A stretch of DNA of 64,000 bases from Bacteroides sp. Lineage in GTDB: Bacteria > Bacteroidota > Bacteroidia > Bacteroidales > UBA7960. The translations under genes and the position numbers were made by a program. Shown here in pieces: positions 43,891-53,743 of this stretch (position 1 is the stretch's first letter; the number at the start of each line of letters is the position of its first letter). The stretch covers positions 1 to 64,000 of the forward strand of contig JAZBOS010000093.1 in the NCBI GenBank assembly GCA_036351255.1. Reading direction: 5' to 3'. The notes under the pieces were generated by a model. That model was not told the DNA's origin. It did not search any database and saw only the letters and a program-made list of their open reading frames with translations.

Positions 43891-45612
43891 ATGGATCGAA
43901 AACCCTTATTGACGGTGGAAAACCTTTCGGTGGAATTTACTACCGATCAAGGGAAGACGCAGGCAGTAAAACAGGTCAGCTTTTCATTGGATGCCGGGGA
44001 AACGATGGGCCTGGTAGGTGAATCAGGTTCTGGCAAGTCAGTCACCTCACTGGCCATTATGGGCCTTTTGAGCCGCCGCACGGCAAAGGTCAGCTCGGGA
44101 AATATCTGGTTTGAACACCCTGAAGGGGGGCGCATCGATCTGCTGCAGCTCGGTGATTCGCAGATGCAACAGGTCAGGGGTCGTCATATCGGGATGATCT
44201 TCCAGGAGCCCATGACCTCGCTCAACCCGGTGAAGCGCTGTGGCGAACAGGTGGAGGAAGTCCTGCTGTGGCACCGCCAGGCCGGGCCGGCCGAAGCCCG
44301 GAAAAGGGTCATGAAGTTATTTGAAGAAGTGAGGCTGCCTCAGCCTGAAAGGATCTTTAAGGCTTATCCACACCAGCTTTCGGGCGGGCAACGCCAGCGG
44401 GTGATGATTGCCATGGCCATCGCCTGCAACCCCCGTCTCCTCATTGCCGATGAACCCACCACTGCCCTGGATGTCACCGTACAGAACAGTATCCTGGTGT
44501 TGTTGAAGCAATTACAGCAAAGCCATGGGATGTCGGTCATTTTCATCACGCACGACCTGGGGGTGGTCTCGCGCATTGCGGCCCGGGCAGCGGTGATGCT
44601 CAAGGGAAGCATCGTGGAAGAGGGCAGCATAGAAAAAATATTCAAATCGGCCACGCATCCTTATACGCGTGCCCTGGTGGCTTGCCGGCCGGGTAGTGGC
44701 GACCGCCCCCTGAGGTTACCTGTTGTAAACGATTTCCTTGAAGCCGGCGATGCCTTGCCCGAGGTGATTATTGAAGCCCTTTCTGATCGCGAAAAACGCC
44801 ACCAGCGAATTTATGCGCAGGAGCCGGTACTGGAGGTAAAAACACTGACAACGCGTTTTGTAACCAAGCGCAGTTTCTTTGGCAAGGCAATGAAGCATCA
44901 CCGCGCAGTGGACGGGGTCAGCTTTTCGGTCTATGCCGGAGAGACGCTGGGTCTTGTCGGGGAGTCGGGCTGCGGCAAGACCACCCTGGGGCGAAGCATC
45001 ATGCGGCTGGTGGAGCCCTCGGCAGGGCAGGTCTTTTATAAGGGCCGCGACCTTTCGACGCTCCCGCCAAGGGCGTTAAAAAAGTTCAGGCCGCGCTTAC
45101 AGATTATTTTCCAGGATCCTTATTCGTCCCTAACCCCGGGCTTGTCAATCGGCAAGGCCATCTTAGAGCCTATGCGGGTGCATGGCATCCTTGGCAACGA
45201 TAAGGCGCGCAGGGAGAAAGTGATGGACCTGCTGGAAAAGGTGGGGCTGGAAGCAGGTCACTTTTCGAGATACCCCCACGAATTTTCGGGCGGGCAGCGG
45301 CAACGCATCGCCATTGCGCGTGCCCTGGCCCTCGAACCTGAATTCATCATCTGCGATGAGTCCGTCTCAGCCCTCGACGTCTCAGTACAGGCCCAGGTGC
45401 TCAACCTGCTGAATACACTCAAGGCAGAGTTCAACCTGACTTATATATTTATCTCACACGACCTCTCCGTGGTGAGGTACATGGCCGACCGCATCCTGGT
45501 GATGCGTGAAGGAAAAATGGTTGAACTGGGCGAGGCTGATGCCCTATATGCCCGGCCTTCACAGGATTATACCCGTAAACTCATCCAATCCATCCCTCAG
45601 CCCCTGCATTAG
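43891..45612 (+). CDS. Peptide/nickel-type ABC transporter, two fused ATPase domains
   Basis: A 573-residue protein with two ABC ATPase domains in tandem. Domain 1 (about 5-265): Walker A GESGSGKS, signature LSGGQRQR, Walker [13 protein letters not shown]. Domain 2 (about 310-570): [29 protein letters not shown]. The layout matches YejF/GsiA and fused OppD-OppF proteins of peptide or glutathione uptake. No permease or binding-protein gene lies nearby, so the partner must be elsewhere. Both domains look catalytically complete. Confidence 0.93.
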   Translation: MDRKPLLTVENLSVEFTTDQGKTQAVKQVSFSLDAGETMGLVGESGSGKSVTSLAIMGLLSRRTAKVSSGNIWFEHPEGGRIDLLQLGDSQMQQVRGRHIGMIFQEPMTSLNPVKRCGEQVEEVLLWHRQAGPAEARKRVMKLFEEVRLPQPERIFKAYPHQLSGGQRQRVMIAMAIACNPRLLIADEPTTALDVTVQNSILVLLKQLQQSHGMSVIFITHDLGVVSRIAARAAVMLKGSIVEEGSIEKIFKSATHPYTRALVACRPGSGDRPLRLPVVNDFLEAGDALPEVIIEALSDREKRHQRIYAQEPVLEVKTLTTRFVTKRSFFGKAMKHHRAVDGVSFSVYAGETLGLVGESGCGKTTLGRSIMRLVEPSAGQVFYKGRDLSTLPPRALKKFRPRLQIIFQDPYSSLTPGLSIGKAILEPMRVHGILGNDKARREKVMDLLEKVGLEAGHFSRYPHEFSGGQRQRIAIARALALEPEFIICDESVSALDVSVQAQVLNLLNTLKAEFNLTYIFISHDLSVVRYMADRILVMREGKMVELGEADALYARPSQDYTRKLIQSIPQPLH

Positions 45613-45742
45613 CGCCGTTTCCAGTTTCCCGGAAGAGCCCCTTAGAAAACCACCAAACAGGTCATATCCCCGGGATAAAAACCACGTATTTCACCTGTAC
45701 ATTTAAGGTATTTACCATAATAGTGTAGGTGGTACCCCAATG

Positions 45743-45750
45743 TAAATTTG
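45743..45750 (+). promoter_or_regulatory. -7 box of the small basic protein genes
   Basis: TAAATTTG matches TAnnTTTG, 133 bases before the ATG at 45883. The leader holds no recognised riboswitch. Confidence 0.4.
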
Positions 45751-45882
45751 TTTCAGAACAAATAAAACTCAGAAAATATAAATGCATGCGACATCTTATA
45801 CTTTAAAGATGGGCCAGATCTGCGTTTGACCGGAAGCCTCCCCGCACCAACCGTCAAACAAGGAGAAAAAAACATCTGAAAA

Positions 45883-46089
45883 ATGAAATCACCCAAAAAA
45901 AAATCAAACCTTAAAAAGCGTATTGATATGTTGTCCGACAAAGAACTAAAGTACCTCGAGGATCTCGAGAAGAACGAAGATGTGATTTATTTACTCAATA
46001 CCCGGGAATGCGAGCTGATATCGCGGCTCATCCGAAGTTACAAGGAAATCAGGCGACAGCTGACGGCCATCCAGATCAACAAGGAATAA
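45883..46089 (+). CDS. Small basic helical protein
   Basis: A 68-residue protein preceded by AGGAG and a nearby -7 box. It begins with a Lys-rich stretch (MKSPKKKSNLKKRIDML), then acidic and basic helices (KELKYLEDLEKNEDVIYLL, RLIRSYKEIRRQL). It looks like a single helical bundle or coiled coil. No family recognised. A second small gene follows after 33 bases on the same strand, suggesting an operon. Confidence 0.55.
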   Translation: MKSPKKKSNLKKRIDMLSDKELKYLEDLEKNEDVIYLLNTRECELISRLIRSYKEIRRQLTAIQINKE

Positions 46090-46122
46090 CCAGGTGGTTA
46101 AACATAAAAACCCCAGACGCAG

Positions 46123-46341
46123 ATGACCTATAAAGACATCATCCTGAAACTGCTGAAGAGCCGTGAGGATTTGATCTGCATCGAGGACCACCTGATGAAT
46201 GACTTCAGGGAAGCCAGCAACACGGGCATCAGTTTTTCGGACTGGTGCGAGAAGAACCAGATCGTGTGCCGGCGGGTCCAGGAAGAGACGCCTCCGAAGC
46301 TCCACCTGAAACGTGCGGCCATGCTGGTGAATGCCGGATAA
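46123..46341 (+). CDS. Small hypothetical protein
   Basis: A 72-residue protein, MTYKDIILKLLKSREDL at the N-terminus and SDWCEKNQIVCRRVQEE in the middle, with three cysteines. Helical and charged. It follows the small protein at 45883 by 33 bases. No family recognised; both could act together, since no other gene is in the 0.8 kb interval. It ends before a bidirectional terminator. Confidence 0.5.
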   Translation: MTYKDIILKLLKSREDLICIEDHLMNDFREASNTGISFSDWCEKNQIVCRRVQEETPPKLHLKRAAMLVNAG

Positions 46342-46423
46342 AGAGGCAGTCCACCCTTTCAGCGCGCAAAGCAAGCCCCCAAAAAAAGCGGGCACACCCC
46401 ACACCCCCTCCCCGGAAAAAAAC

Positions 46424-46450
46424 AGCCACCAGGTCAGCGACTTGGTGGCT
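46424..46450. terminator. Bidirectional terminator between convergent genes
   Basis: AGCCACCA pairs with TGGTGGCT around an 11-base interval. T residues follow on the plus strand (TTCTTTTT) and, on the minus strand, the A-run at 46415-46422 becomes a T-run. It can end both the small-protein transcript and the aminopeptidase gene. Confidence 0.8.
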
Positions 46451-46476
46451 GATTCTTTTTCAGGGACAATTTACGA

Positions 46477-47862
46477 TCAGACCATAAGGCTTTCCACATC
46501 AGCAACGGTCTTGGGAATCAGGGGACCAAGCACCCTGTAGCCGTCATCGGTCACCAGCACATCGTCTTCGATGCGAATCCCTCCGAAGCCGATATATTCC
46601 TTCACCTTATCGTAATTGATGAACTCGGTGAATTTTCCTTCTTTTTCCCATTGCTCAATCAGGGCGGGGATGAAATAGATTCCGGGTTCAACGGTGAGCA
46701 CAAATCCGGGCTTTAGCCGTTTACCGAGACGCAGGTAAGCGGTGCCAAACAGATCGGAGCGCTTCACTTCGTCATCATAACCCACGAAGTTCTCGCCCAG
46801 GTCTTCCATATCGTGCACATCCAGTCCCATCATATGGCCCAGTCCGTGGGGCATAAACAGGGCGGTGGCGGCCAATTCAACGGCTTTGGAAATATCGCCT
46901 TTCATCAGTCCCAGTTTTTTGAGGCCTTCGCCGATGATGGTAATGGCCAGCATGTGGATGCTCTTGTAAGTCACCCCGGGTTTTATAGCTTCAATGGCTT
47001 TCACATTAGCTTCCAGAACGATTTCATAGATCTCTTTCTGGCGCTGGCTGAACTTACCGCCTACGGGGATGGTGCGCGTATGGTCGCTGGCATAGCGCAT
47101 GGTGGTTTCGCAACCTGTATCAACCACCATCAGGTCGCCAGCCTCGAGCTTGTTGCCGTGGTAATGGTTGTGAAGGGTCTCCCCGTGTTTGCTCAGGATG
47201 ATGGGGAACGACAGTGAGCCGCCACCTGAGAGGGCAATGCCTTCGACCACGCCGGCAATTTCTCGCTCATAAACGCCGGGCTTGGCCATTTTCATGGCGG
47301 TGGTATGCATCTTGTAGCCTGTCTCGATGGCCTTTTCAATTTCGTCCACCTCTTCGGGTTCCTTGATTTCGCGCAGGGCCACCACCGCCTTGATCAACTC
47401 AACGGAAGCAAGGGCCTTGAGTTGCTCGACAGGGATACCCAGCATTTTATTCAGCAGGATCTTGTTCTCAGCCCGGTAAGGAGGCAGGAAATGGATCTTG
47501 CGATCTGCTTCCATGCTGTTTTTCAGGAATCTGAAGAGCTCATCAAAAGGCATGGTATTGCGCACGCCTACTTTTTCGGCCTTATCTTTTAAAAGGGGTT
47601 GGGGGCCCATCCAAATGATATCATCGATAGAAACATCATCGCCAAACAGATATTCAACGTTGTTATCCAAATCGATCACCCCTGCCAGGTCCTGGTGGTC
47701 AATGCCAAAGAAATACAGGAAATTGCTGTCCTGCCTGAAATGATAGGTGTTGCCGGCGTAGTTCATGGGGACATCGCCGTTGCCCAGGATCAGTACAATA
47801 CCGTCCTTGAGGCTTTCGCGGAGTTTCTTCCTGCGATTTACATAGGTTTTTGTTTCGAACAT
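46477..47862 (-). CDS. Aminopeptidase P family protein (M24), copy 1
   Basis: A 461-residue protein. The N-terminal aminopeptidase-P domain (about 1-170; YAGNTYHFRQDSNFLYFFGI) is followed by the M24 pita-bread catalytic domain. Metal ligands are visible in VDTGCETTMRYASDHTRT, PHGLGHMMGLDVHD, LTVEPGIYFIP and GIRIEDDVLVTD. It removes an N-terminal residue next to proline. A second, divergent paralogue lies 0.26 kb upstream on the same strand, separated by a repeat-rich gap. Its specificity may differ. Confidence 0.93.
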   Translation of the reverse strand: MFETKTYVNRRKKLRESLKDGIVLILGNGDVPMNYAGNTYHFRQDSNFLYFFGIDHQDLAGVIDLDNNVEYLFGDDVSIDDIIWMGPQPLLKDKAEKVGVRNTMPFDELFRFLKNSMEADRKIHFLPPYRAENKILLNKMLGIPVEQLKALASVELIKAVVALREIKEPEEVDEIEKAIETGYKMHTTAMKMAKPGVYEREIAGVVEGIALSGGGSLSFPIILSKHGETLHNHYHGNKLEAGDLMVVDTGCETTMRYASDHTRTIPVGGKFSQRQKEIYEIVLEANVKAIEAIKPGVTYKSIHMLAITIIGEGLKKLGLMKGDISKAVELAATALFMPHGLGHMMGLDVHDMEDLGENFVGYDDEVKRSDLFGTAYLRLGKRLKPGFVLTVEPGIYFIPALIEQWEKEGKFTEFINYDKVKEYIGFGGIRIEDDVLVTDDGYRVLGPLIPKTVADVESLMV

Positions 47863-48060
47863 AGTATTAGGATTTAAGTGATTGTTTTATAAGTGTTTTC
47901 GTTGTTGGTCCGCTGGCCTGCGGATTGTCATTATTATCAAAATTGTCAATATTGTCATCGTTGTTTCCCCATGTGCGTGATTGTCATTTTGGTTGGGTGG
48001 TCGGGTTACCTGGTTTTTTGATTGGTTTTTATTTTTTTCAACTGAAAAACCAAAGACAAG

Positions 48061-48114
48061 ATTGACAATATTGATAATATTGATAATATTGATAATATTG
48101 ATAATATCGACAAC
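48061..48114. repeat. Nine-base tandem repeat (six copies)
   Basis: The unit ATTGATAAT repeats six times end to end, the outer copies slightly changed (ATTGACAAT, ATCGACAAC). A looser series of TTGTCAATATTG-like words continues to about 47930. The block lies between the two aminopeptidase P genes, ending 5 bases before the stop of the upstream one. It could be a slippage-prone spacer or a protein-binding array. Confidence 0.9.
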
Positions 48115-48119
48115 CCATT

Positions 48120-49409
48120 TTAGCTGTTCATAATATCCTCGATCTCCTCCACCTCGACGGGCACGCCTGCTGTCAGGTCTTTGGGGCCGTTTTCGGTGAT
48201 GAGGATGTCGTTTTCGATGCGGATGCCAATGCCCTCTTCGGGGATATAAATGCCGGGCTCGCACGAAAGGACCATACCCGGCCGGAAGGGCTCGAAGCGG
48301 TGGCCTTCGTCGTGCACATCGAGGCCCATGAAATGGGAGGTGCCGTGGGGATAATATTTTTTGAGGGCGGGATTGGCCGGGTCCTGTTTTTCGATGTCGT
48401 GACGGGTGATCAGCCCCAGTCCCAGGAGTTCCTTTTCCATCACCTTCATCACTTCCTTGTGATAGGCATCGATATGGGTGCCCACCAAGAGCATTTGCCG
48501 GGCTTCCTTCAGGACGCGCAGGCAGGCATTGTAAACTTCTTTCTGGCGCTTAGTGAAACGGCCATTAACAGGAAAGGTGCGCGTCATATCGCCTGCATAG
48601 TTGGCATATTCGGCCCCGGTGTCGAGAAGGAGCAGGTCGCCATCGCGGCATTCCTGGTTGTTGGCCACATAGTGAAGCACGCAAGCATTGGCGCCCGAGG
48701 CCACGATGGGGTAAAAGGAATGGCCCGTAGCTCGGTTGCGGATATATTCATGCACCACCTCAGCCTCCACCTCATATTCCATCACCCCTGGTTTCACAAA
48801 CTTCAGCACCCTGAGGTAAGCCCCGGTGGTAATGTCAATGGCCTTTTGCATCAGCTCCAGTTCTCCCGGTGACTTTACCAGGCGCTGGGCGGTGATGATG
48901 GGGTTGGCCCTGCGGTAGTGGTGCAGGGGGTAGCGTTTCATCAGGTCGTGGGCAAAGCGAAGGCTGCGGTAATTATGCTCGCCGGGGTAGCGGGAATTCT
49001 CGATGGTGTTGAGGTAAACATTCTCAGCATAAACCATCGCTTCCTTCATCATCGCCTCGAAAGCGGGCAGCCAAAGCACCGATTGAATGCCCGAAGCCTC
49101 GGTAGCCTCATCCTTGGTATACTTATGGCCTTCCCAAACGGCGATGTGCTCATTGGTCTCAAGCAAAAACAACACCTCACGCAGTGCGGGGTTGGGGCTG
49201 TCGGGAAACAGCATCAGGATGCTCTTTTCCTGGTCAATGCCAGTGAGGTATAAGAAGTCTGGATTCTGCCTGAACGGGAAAAACTGGTCGGCACTGCGGG
49301 GCTGCTCATCATTGGAAAGAATGAAAGCAACGGAGCCCGGGGCTAATTTTTCAGTAAAGTTTTTCCGGTTGTTGAAAAAGATGCTGCTGTCAATTGGCAA
49401 GTATTTCAT
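48120..49409 (-). CDS. Aminopeptidase P family protein (M24), copy 2
   Basis: A 429-residue protein with an aminopeptidase-P N-domain (FPFRQNPDFLYLTGIDQE) and a M24 catalytic domain. Metal ligands are seen in LDTGAEYANYAGDMTRT, PHGTSHFMGLDVHDEG, LSCEPGIYIPEEGIGIR and ENDILITE. About one third of residues match the downstream paralogue by eye. It starts at ATG 49409 and ends close to the nine-base repeat. It is probably an Xaa-Pro aminopeptidase used in peptide breakdown. Confidence 0.93.
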   Translation of the reverse strand: MKYLPIDSSIFFNNRKNFTEKLAPGSVAFILSNDEQPRSADQFFPFRQNPDFLYLTGIDQEKSILMLFPDSPNPALREVLFLLETNEHIAVWEGHKYTKDEATEASGIQSVLWLPAFEAMMKEAMVYAENVYLNTIENSRYPGEHNYRSLRFAHDLMKRYPLHHYRRANPIITAQRLVKSPGELELMQKAIDITTGAYLRVLKFVKPGVMEYEVEAEVVHEYIRNRATGHSFYPIVASGANACVLHYVANNQECRDGDLLLLDTGAEYANYAGDMTRTFPVNGRFTKRQKEVYNACLRVLKEARQMLLVGTHIDAYHKEVMKVMEKELLGLGLITRHDIEKQDPANPALKKYYPHGTSHFMGLDVHDEGHRFEPFRPGMVLSCEPGIYIPEEGIGIRIENDILITENGPKDLTAGVPVEVEEIEDIMNS

Positions 49410-49727
49410 AGGGTAAGAAAATTTACAGGCTTAAAATTACTGATTTATTGTTATTTAAAAAGAATTCAAATAAGCGAATTGTTTGCAAAAAATGTATCTA
49501 TAATCTACATTTGTTTGCCGATGGGCTCCAACAAGCTGTTTCATTGAGTCCGTGCCTTTCCCGGGAAGGGCTTTCTTGCAAATAAACTAAAAATTGCCAA
49601 GACCGGTTGCGTGATTTAGCATAATTTAACGCTTCGGAGAATTTTCCCGGGCAAAATTCCGGGATTTTTAGTGTTTCTAATCCTTTGTGTTTTTCATACC
49701 CAGTGAATCCAACCAATCACACTACAC
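49410..49727. other. Intergenic region between divergent aminopeptidase and sdh genes
   Basis: 318 bases that must hold the promoters for both directions. No exact TAnnTTTG with spaced TTTG was found. G+C-rich CCCGGG words at 49561-49566 and 49648-49653 do not form a clear hairpin. No gene or riboswitch seen. Confidence 0.6.
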
Positions 49728-50393
49728 ATGAAACAATCGATTTTAAAGCTATCATCAGTGAGCCATAAGACAATACTGGCTCTGGCAGGCTTGTTCCTGA
49801 TGCTGTTTCTATGCACGCATTTACTGACCAATCTGTTGCTGCTAACGGGCGACAGCCAGGCATTTGATAGTGCCGTGGAGTTCCTCAGCAGCAATCCCCT
49901 GATCAAGGTGGTTGAGTACGTTTTATTTGCTGGGTTCATCATTCATATCCTGATGGGCATCACGGTATGGATCAACAACACCCGGGCACGCCCAGTAAAG
50001 TATTATGTGGCGCAGAACTCCGAGACTTCTTATTTCTCGAAGTTTATGATTCACACCGGTTTGATCATCTTTGTGTTCCTGGTTATCCACCTGGTTAACT
50101 TCTTTTTCGTGAAGTTGGGATGGGTCGATGTTCCCGATTATGCCAGTGGCTCACATGATTTTTATTCGATGGCTGAGGTGTTGTTCAGCGATCCTTTATA
50201 CGTGATCATTTATTTGGTTTGCTTTATATTCCTGGGATTTCACCTCAAGCACGCCTTCCAGTCGGCCTTTCAGACCCTGGGCTTGAATCACGACAAGTAT
50301 TTCCCTGCCATCAAGGTCATCGGTACCATCTACGCCCTGGTGATCAGCATAGGTTTTAGCATCATTCCAATTTATTTCCTGTTCTTCCATTAA
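49728..50393 (+). CDS. sdhC: Succinate dehydrogenase/fumarate reductase cytochrome b subunit
   Basis: A 221-residue membrane subunit with five hydrophobic helices. The histidines expected to bind two b hemes are spread over the helices: H31, H73, H109, H121, and H172/H175. This single-protein, di-heme type matches the class B succinate:quinone oxidoreductases of Bacteroidota and Epsilonproteobacteria. The sdhA gene follows 28 bases downstream. It couples quinone chemistry to succinate oxidation or fumarate reduction. Confidence 0.92.
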   Translation: MKQSILKLSSVSHKTILALAGLFLMLFLCTHLLTNLLLLTGDSQAFDSAVEFLSSNPLIKVVEYVLFAGFIIHILMGITVWINNTRARPVKYYVAQNSETSYFSKFMIHTGLIIFVFLVIHLVNFFFVKLGWVDVPDYASGSHDFYSMAEVLFSDPLYVIIYLVCFIFLGFHLKHAFQSAFQTLGLNHDKYFPAIKVIGTIYALVISIGFSIIPIYFLFFH

Positions 50394-50421
50394 GAGTCAT
50401 CATACGAAAAACCTGTCAGCT

Positions 50422-52341
50422 ATGATAAAGCTTGATTCGAAAATACCCGAAGGTCCCATTGCAGAAAAGTGGAGCAAACACAAAAATTCGCTCCGGCTGG
50501 TGAACCCTGCCAATAAGAAAAAACTGGAGATCATTGTGGTGGGCACCGGTTTAGCCGGGGCATCAGCAGCGAGTTCGCTGGGCGAGCTGGGCTACAATGT
50601 GAAGGTGTTCTGTTTCCAGGATACCCCTCGCCGGGCACACTCGGTAGCCGCCCAGGGAGGTATCAATGCCGCCAAGAATTACAAGAACGATGGTGATTCG
50701 GTGCACCGCCTGTTTTATGATATGGTCAAAGGAGGCGATTACCGGGCCCGCGAAGCCAACGTTTACCGTGCGGCCGAAGTAAGCAACCAGGTCATTGACC
50801 ATTACACCGCTCTGGGGGTACCCTTTGCCCGCGACTACGGCGGAGCGCTCGACAACCGTTCGTTTGGCGGGGTGCAGGTTTCACGTACCTTTTACGCCAA
50901 GGGGCAAACAGGCCAGCAATGCCTGCTGGGGACCTATTCCTCGCTAAGCAGGCAGATCGCCAAAGGACGGGTGAAGATGTATTCGCGCCGCGACATGCTC
51001 GATGTGGTAGTGATCGATGGCAAGGCAAGGGGTATCATTACCCGCAACCTGATCACCGGCGAAATAGAACGCCATGGCGCCCACGCCGTGGTACTGGCCA
51101 CGGGAGGCTATGGAACGGTTTTCTACCTTTCGACCCTTGCCCTGGGCAGCAATGCTACCGCAGCCTGGAGCGCACACAAGAAGGGGGCTCTGTTTGCCAA
51201 TCCCAGTTTCATCCAGATCCACCCCACCAGCATCCCCGTGCTCAACGATTACCAGTGCAAGCTGACGCTGATGTCGGAATCGCTGCGTAATGACGGACGG
51301 GTCTGGGTGCCCAAAGAAAAAGGCGACAAGCGCCATCCAAACAGCATTACCGAAGAAGAACGCGACTATTACCTTGAACGCCGCTATCCTGCTTTCGGAA
51401 ACCTGGTGCCACGCGACGTAGCCTCCAGGGCTGCCAAAGAACGCTGTGATGCCGGCTATGGCGTTGGCGATACCGGCCTTTCGGTGTATCTCGACTTTAA
51501 GGACTCCATTGCCAAACAAGGCCAGAAGGCCATCCAGGACAAGTATGGCAACCTGTTTGAAATGTATGAAAAGATCACCGGCATCAACCCCTACAACGAA
51601 CCCATGCGGATCTATCCTGCAGGGCATTACACCATGGGCGGGCTGTGGGTCGATTACAACCTGATGACGACCATTCCGGGACTCTATGCCATCGGCGAAA
51701 GCAACTTCTCTGACCACGGGGCGAACCGGCTCGGGGCCAGTTCGCTGATGCAATGCTCGGGCGACGGGTATTTTATCCTGCCATACACCATCAGTGACTA
51801 CCTGGCCGATGACATCCGCACCCCGAAAACCGACACCAATCATTTGGAATTTGAAAGGGCTGAGAAAGAGGTGAAGGACCGTATCGATCGCTTGATGGCA
51901 GTGAACGGTACCCAAACCACCTCTTCCTTCCACAAGCGATTGGGCAAGATCCTTTGGGACCATTGCGGGATGTTCCGCAACGCGGAAGGCCTGAAAAAAG
52001 GACGCGAGTTGCTCGATCAGCTGGAAGAGGAGTTCTGGAAGGAGATCAAAATCCCCGGGACGCCTGATGAACTTAACCAGGAGCTGGAAAAAGCCATTAA
52101 AGTGGCTGATTTCTTTGAAGTGGGACGCCTGATGATAGAAGATGCACTGGCCAGAAACGAAAGCTGCGGGGCGCATTTCAGGGAGGAATACCAAACCGAA
52201 CAGGGTGAAGCCAAACGCGACGATGCCAATTACGCTTACGTGGCTGCCTGGGAATACCATGGACACGCGAAAAAGCCAGCCCTGCACAAAGAACCCCTGA
52301 AGTTCGAATTTGTTGAGCTCAAGGAAAGGAGTTATAAATAA
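50422..52341 (+). CDS. sdhA: Succinate dehydrogenase/fumarate reductase flavoprotein subunit
   Basis: A 639-residue FAD protein. The dinucleotide fold is [29 protein letters not shown] (His73) matches the site of covalent FAD attachment. [17 protein letters not shown] and the C-terminal helical domain (from about 500) are conserved. The active-site His/Arg blocks lie in [20 protein letters not shown] and [12 protein letters not shown]. It works with sdhC and sdhB in one operon; the direction of the reaction (respiration or anaerobic fumarate reduction) is not shown by sequence. Confidence 0.96.
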   Translation: MIKLDSKIPEGPIAEKWSKHKNSLRLVNPANKKKLEIIVVGTGLAGASAASSLGELGYNVKVFCFQDTPRRAHSVAAQGGINAAKNYKNDGDSVHRLFYDMVKGGDYRAREANVYRAAEVSNQVIDHYTALGVPFARDYGGALDNRSFGGVQVSRTFYAKGQTGQQCLLGTYSSLSRQIAKGRVKMYSRRDMLDVVVIDGKARGIITRNLITGEIERHGAHAVVLATGGYGTVFYLSTLALGSNATAAWSAHKKGALFANPSFIQIHPTSIPVLNDYQCKLTLMSESLRNDGRVWVPKEKGDKRHPNSITEEERDYYLERRYPAFGNLVPRDVASRAAKERCDAGYGVGDTGLSVYLDFKDSIAKQGQKAIQDKYGNLFEMYEKITGINPYNEPMRIYPAGHYTMGGLWVDYNLMTTIPGLYAIGESNFSDHGANRLGASSLMQCSGDGYFILPYTISDYLADDIRTPKTDTNHLEFERAEKEVKDRIDRLMAVNGTQTTSSFHKRLGKILWDHCGMFRNAEGLKKGRELLDQLEEEFWKEIKIPGTPDELNQELEKAIKVADFFEVGRLMIEDALARNESCGAHFREEYQTEQGEAKRDDANYAYVAAWEYHGHAKKPALHKEPLKFEFVELKERSYK

Positions 52342-52361
52342 GCCTTTAACCCATTTAAGCC

Positions 52362-53117
52362 ATGGATATTAAACTGAAAATATGGCGTCAGAAAAACGCC
52401 ACCACCAAGGGAAGGTTCGAAGATTACGAACTCAGTGATGTTTCGCCCGAAATGTCTTTTCTTGAAATGCTTGATTATTTGAACAAGCAACTCATTGAAG
52501 AGGGAAAAGAGCCTGTCACTTTTGAGCACGATTGCCGTGAAGGCATTTGCGGTACTTGCGGACTATACATCAACGGCCGTCCCCACGGTCCCCAGCAGCA
52601 TACCACGACCTGTGAACTACATATGCGGGCCTTTAAGGACGGAGATACCATTGTCGTTGAGCCCTGGCGTTCAAAGGCTTTCCCCATCATCAAGGACCTT
52701 GCCGTTGACCGCAGCGCTTTTGACAAGATCATGCAGGCAGGTGGCTTTGTCAATATTGCCACCGGATCAGCCCCTGAGGCCAACAGCATCCCCATCAATA
52801 AAAAGATCTCTGACCGCGCTTTTGATGCCTCTGTATGCATTGGTTGCGGGGCCTGTGTGGCGGCCTGCAAGAACTCTTCTGCCATGCTTTTTGTGGCAGC
52901 CAAGGTGTCGCAGTTCGCCCTCCTGCCCCAGGGAAAGGTGGAAGCCGCCGATCGGGTGCAGCGCATGGTCGAAAAGATGGACGAACTGGGCTTTGGCTTT
53001 TGCTCAAACACCTACGCCTGTGAATTCGACTGCCCAAAGGGCATTTCCGTTGAATTCATTGCCCAGATGAATCGTGAATTCCTTTCCGCAAAGTTATGCT
53101 CGCATAAAGGTCATTAG
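52362..53117 (+). CDS. sdhB: Succinate dehydrogenase/fumarate reductase iron-sulfur subunit
   Basis: A 251-residue protein with three iron-sulfur clusters: the 2Fe-2S site is [10 protein letters not shown] plus a later Cys in HTTTCE; the C-terminal half has [12 protein letters not shown] (4Fe-4S) and CEFDCPKG with an earlier Cys (3Fe-4S). It carries electrons from FAD to the heme/quinone subunit. It starts 20 bases after sdhA and ends at a strong terminator, so the operon is sdhC-sdhA-sdhB. Confidence 0.96.
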   Translation: MDIKLKIWRQKNATTKGRFEDYELSDVSPEMSFLEMLDYLNKQLIEEGKEPVTFEHDCREGICGTCGLYINGRPHGPQQHTTTCELHMRAFKDGDTIVVEPWRSKAFPIIKDLAVDRSAFDKIMQAGGFVNIATGSAPEANSIPINKKISDRAFDASVCIGCGACVAACKNSSAMLFVAAKVSQFALLPQGKVEAADRVQRMVEKMDELGFGFCSNTYACEFDCPKGISVEFIAQMNREFLSAKLCSHKGH

Positions 53118-53138
53118 ACTATTTGTTAAAAATTCTAA

Positions 53139-53171
53139 AAAGCACTAAACATGCGTTTAGTGCTTTTTTTT
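53139..53171 (+). terminator. Terminator of sdhCAB
   Basis: AAAGCACTAAAC pairs perfectly with GTTTAGTGCTTT around an ATGC loop, followed by T residues. A 12-base stem. Confidence 0.92.
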
Positions 53172-53266
53172 GATTTTTTCAAGCCTGTCAATGATTTTCA
53201 AGTGTTTATCCCATAAACATCGTAAAAAAATAATTCTAAAGGCTAGGAAGTTTCAAAATATATTTA

Positions 53267-53274
53267 TATATTTG
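53267..53274 (+). promoter_or_regulatory. -7 box of the ArsR-type regulator
   Basis: TATATTTG fits TAnnTTTG, 45 bases before the ATG at 53320. The -33 element is unclear. An operator for self-repression may be nearby, but no symmetric site stands out. Confidence 0.45.
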
Positions 53275-53319
53275 CTACACTTGTAAAAAAGTAATCACTT
53301 TTTAAAAAACATAAACATT

Positions 53320-53613
53320 ATGGCAACCCAGAAACTTGATCCTAAAAAATTGGAAGAAGCGGCGAGCAAGCTTAGGGCAATCGCACATCCAATGCGTATT
53401 GCTATCATTAGTCTGCTTGAAAGAAAAGACCAGATGAATGTCACCGAGATATACGAGACCTTAAAAATTGAACAAGCCTCGGCCTCGCACCATTTGAACA
53501 TTCTGAAAACCAAAGGCGTTCTGGATTCACGTCGCGCCGGGAAAAACACGTTTTATTTCCTCAAGCAGAATGCGCTGGAGCAGATTATTGACTGCATCAA
53601 TCGCTGCCACTAA
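53320..53613 (+). CDS. ArsR-family winged-helix regulator
   Basis: A 97-residue DNA-binding protein. The ArsR fold is shown by LRAIAHPMRIAIISLL, the recognition region KIEQASASHHLNILKTKGVL and the wing RRAGKNTFYFL. The metal-binding CxC pair of true metal sensors in helix 3 is missing (IYETLKIEQAS), and the only cysteines are near the end (DCINRCH), so it may sense something other than arsenic or zinc. It stands alone between sdhB and a DUF1573 gene, each with its own terminator. Confidence 0.88.
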   Translation: MATQKLDPKKLEEAASKLRAIAHPMRIAIISLLERKDQMNVTEIYETLKIEQASASHHLNILKTKGVLDSRRAGKNTFYFLKQNALEQIIDCINRCH

Positions 53614-53638
53614 TCATTAAACTTTGGCTCTTGAACAT

Positions 53639-53665
53639 AAGCTGCCCCGTGGCAGCTTTTTTTTT
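53639..53665 (+). terminator. Terminator of the ArsR-type gene
   Basis: AAGCTGCC pairs with GGCAGCTT around a CCGT loop, then nine T residues. Confidence 0.88.
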
Positions 53666-53743
53666 ATCCGGAAAAATGGAATAATCAAGGGAAATTGACC
53701 CTTTATTTTCCGAAAAACACGTAAATTAATTACAGGATATTAT

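Noticed and set aside
48061..48114. Possible CRISPR array
   Set aside because: Units are 9 bases, directly joined without spacers, and no cas gene is present.
47887..48264. Minus-strand frame with repeated Ile-Ile-Asn
   Set aside because: The repeats of Ile and Asn arise from the 9-base tandem DNA repeat; the rest overlaps the aminopeptidase gene.
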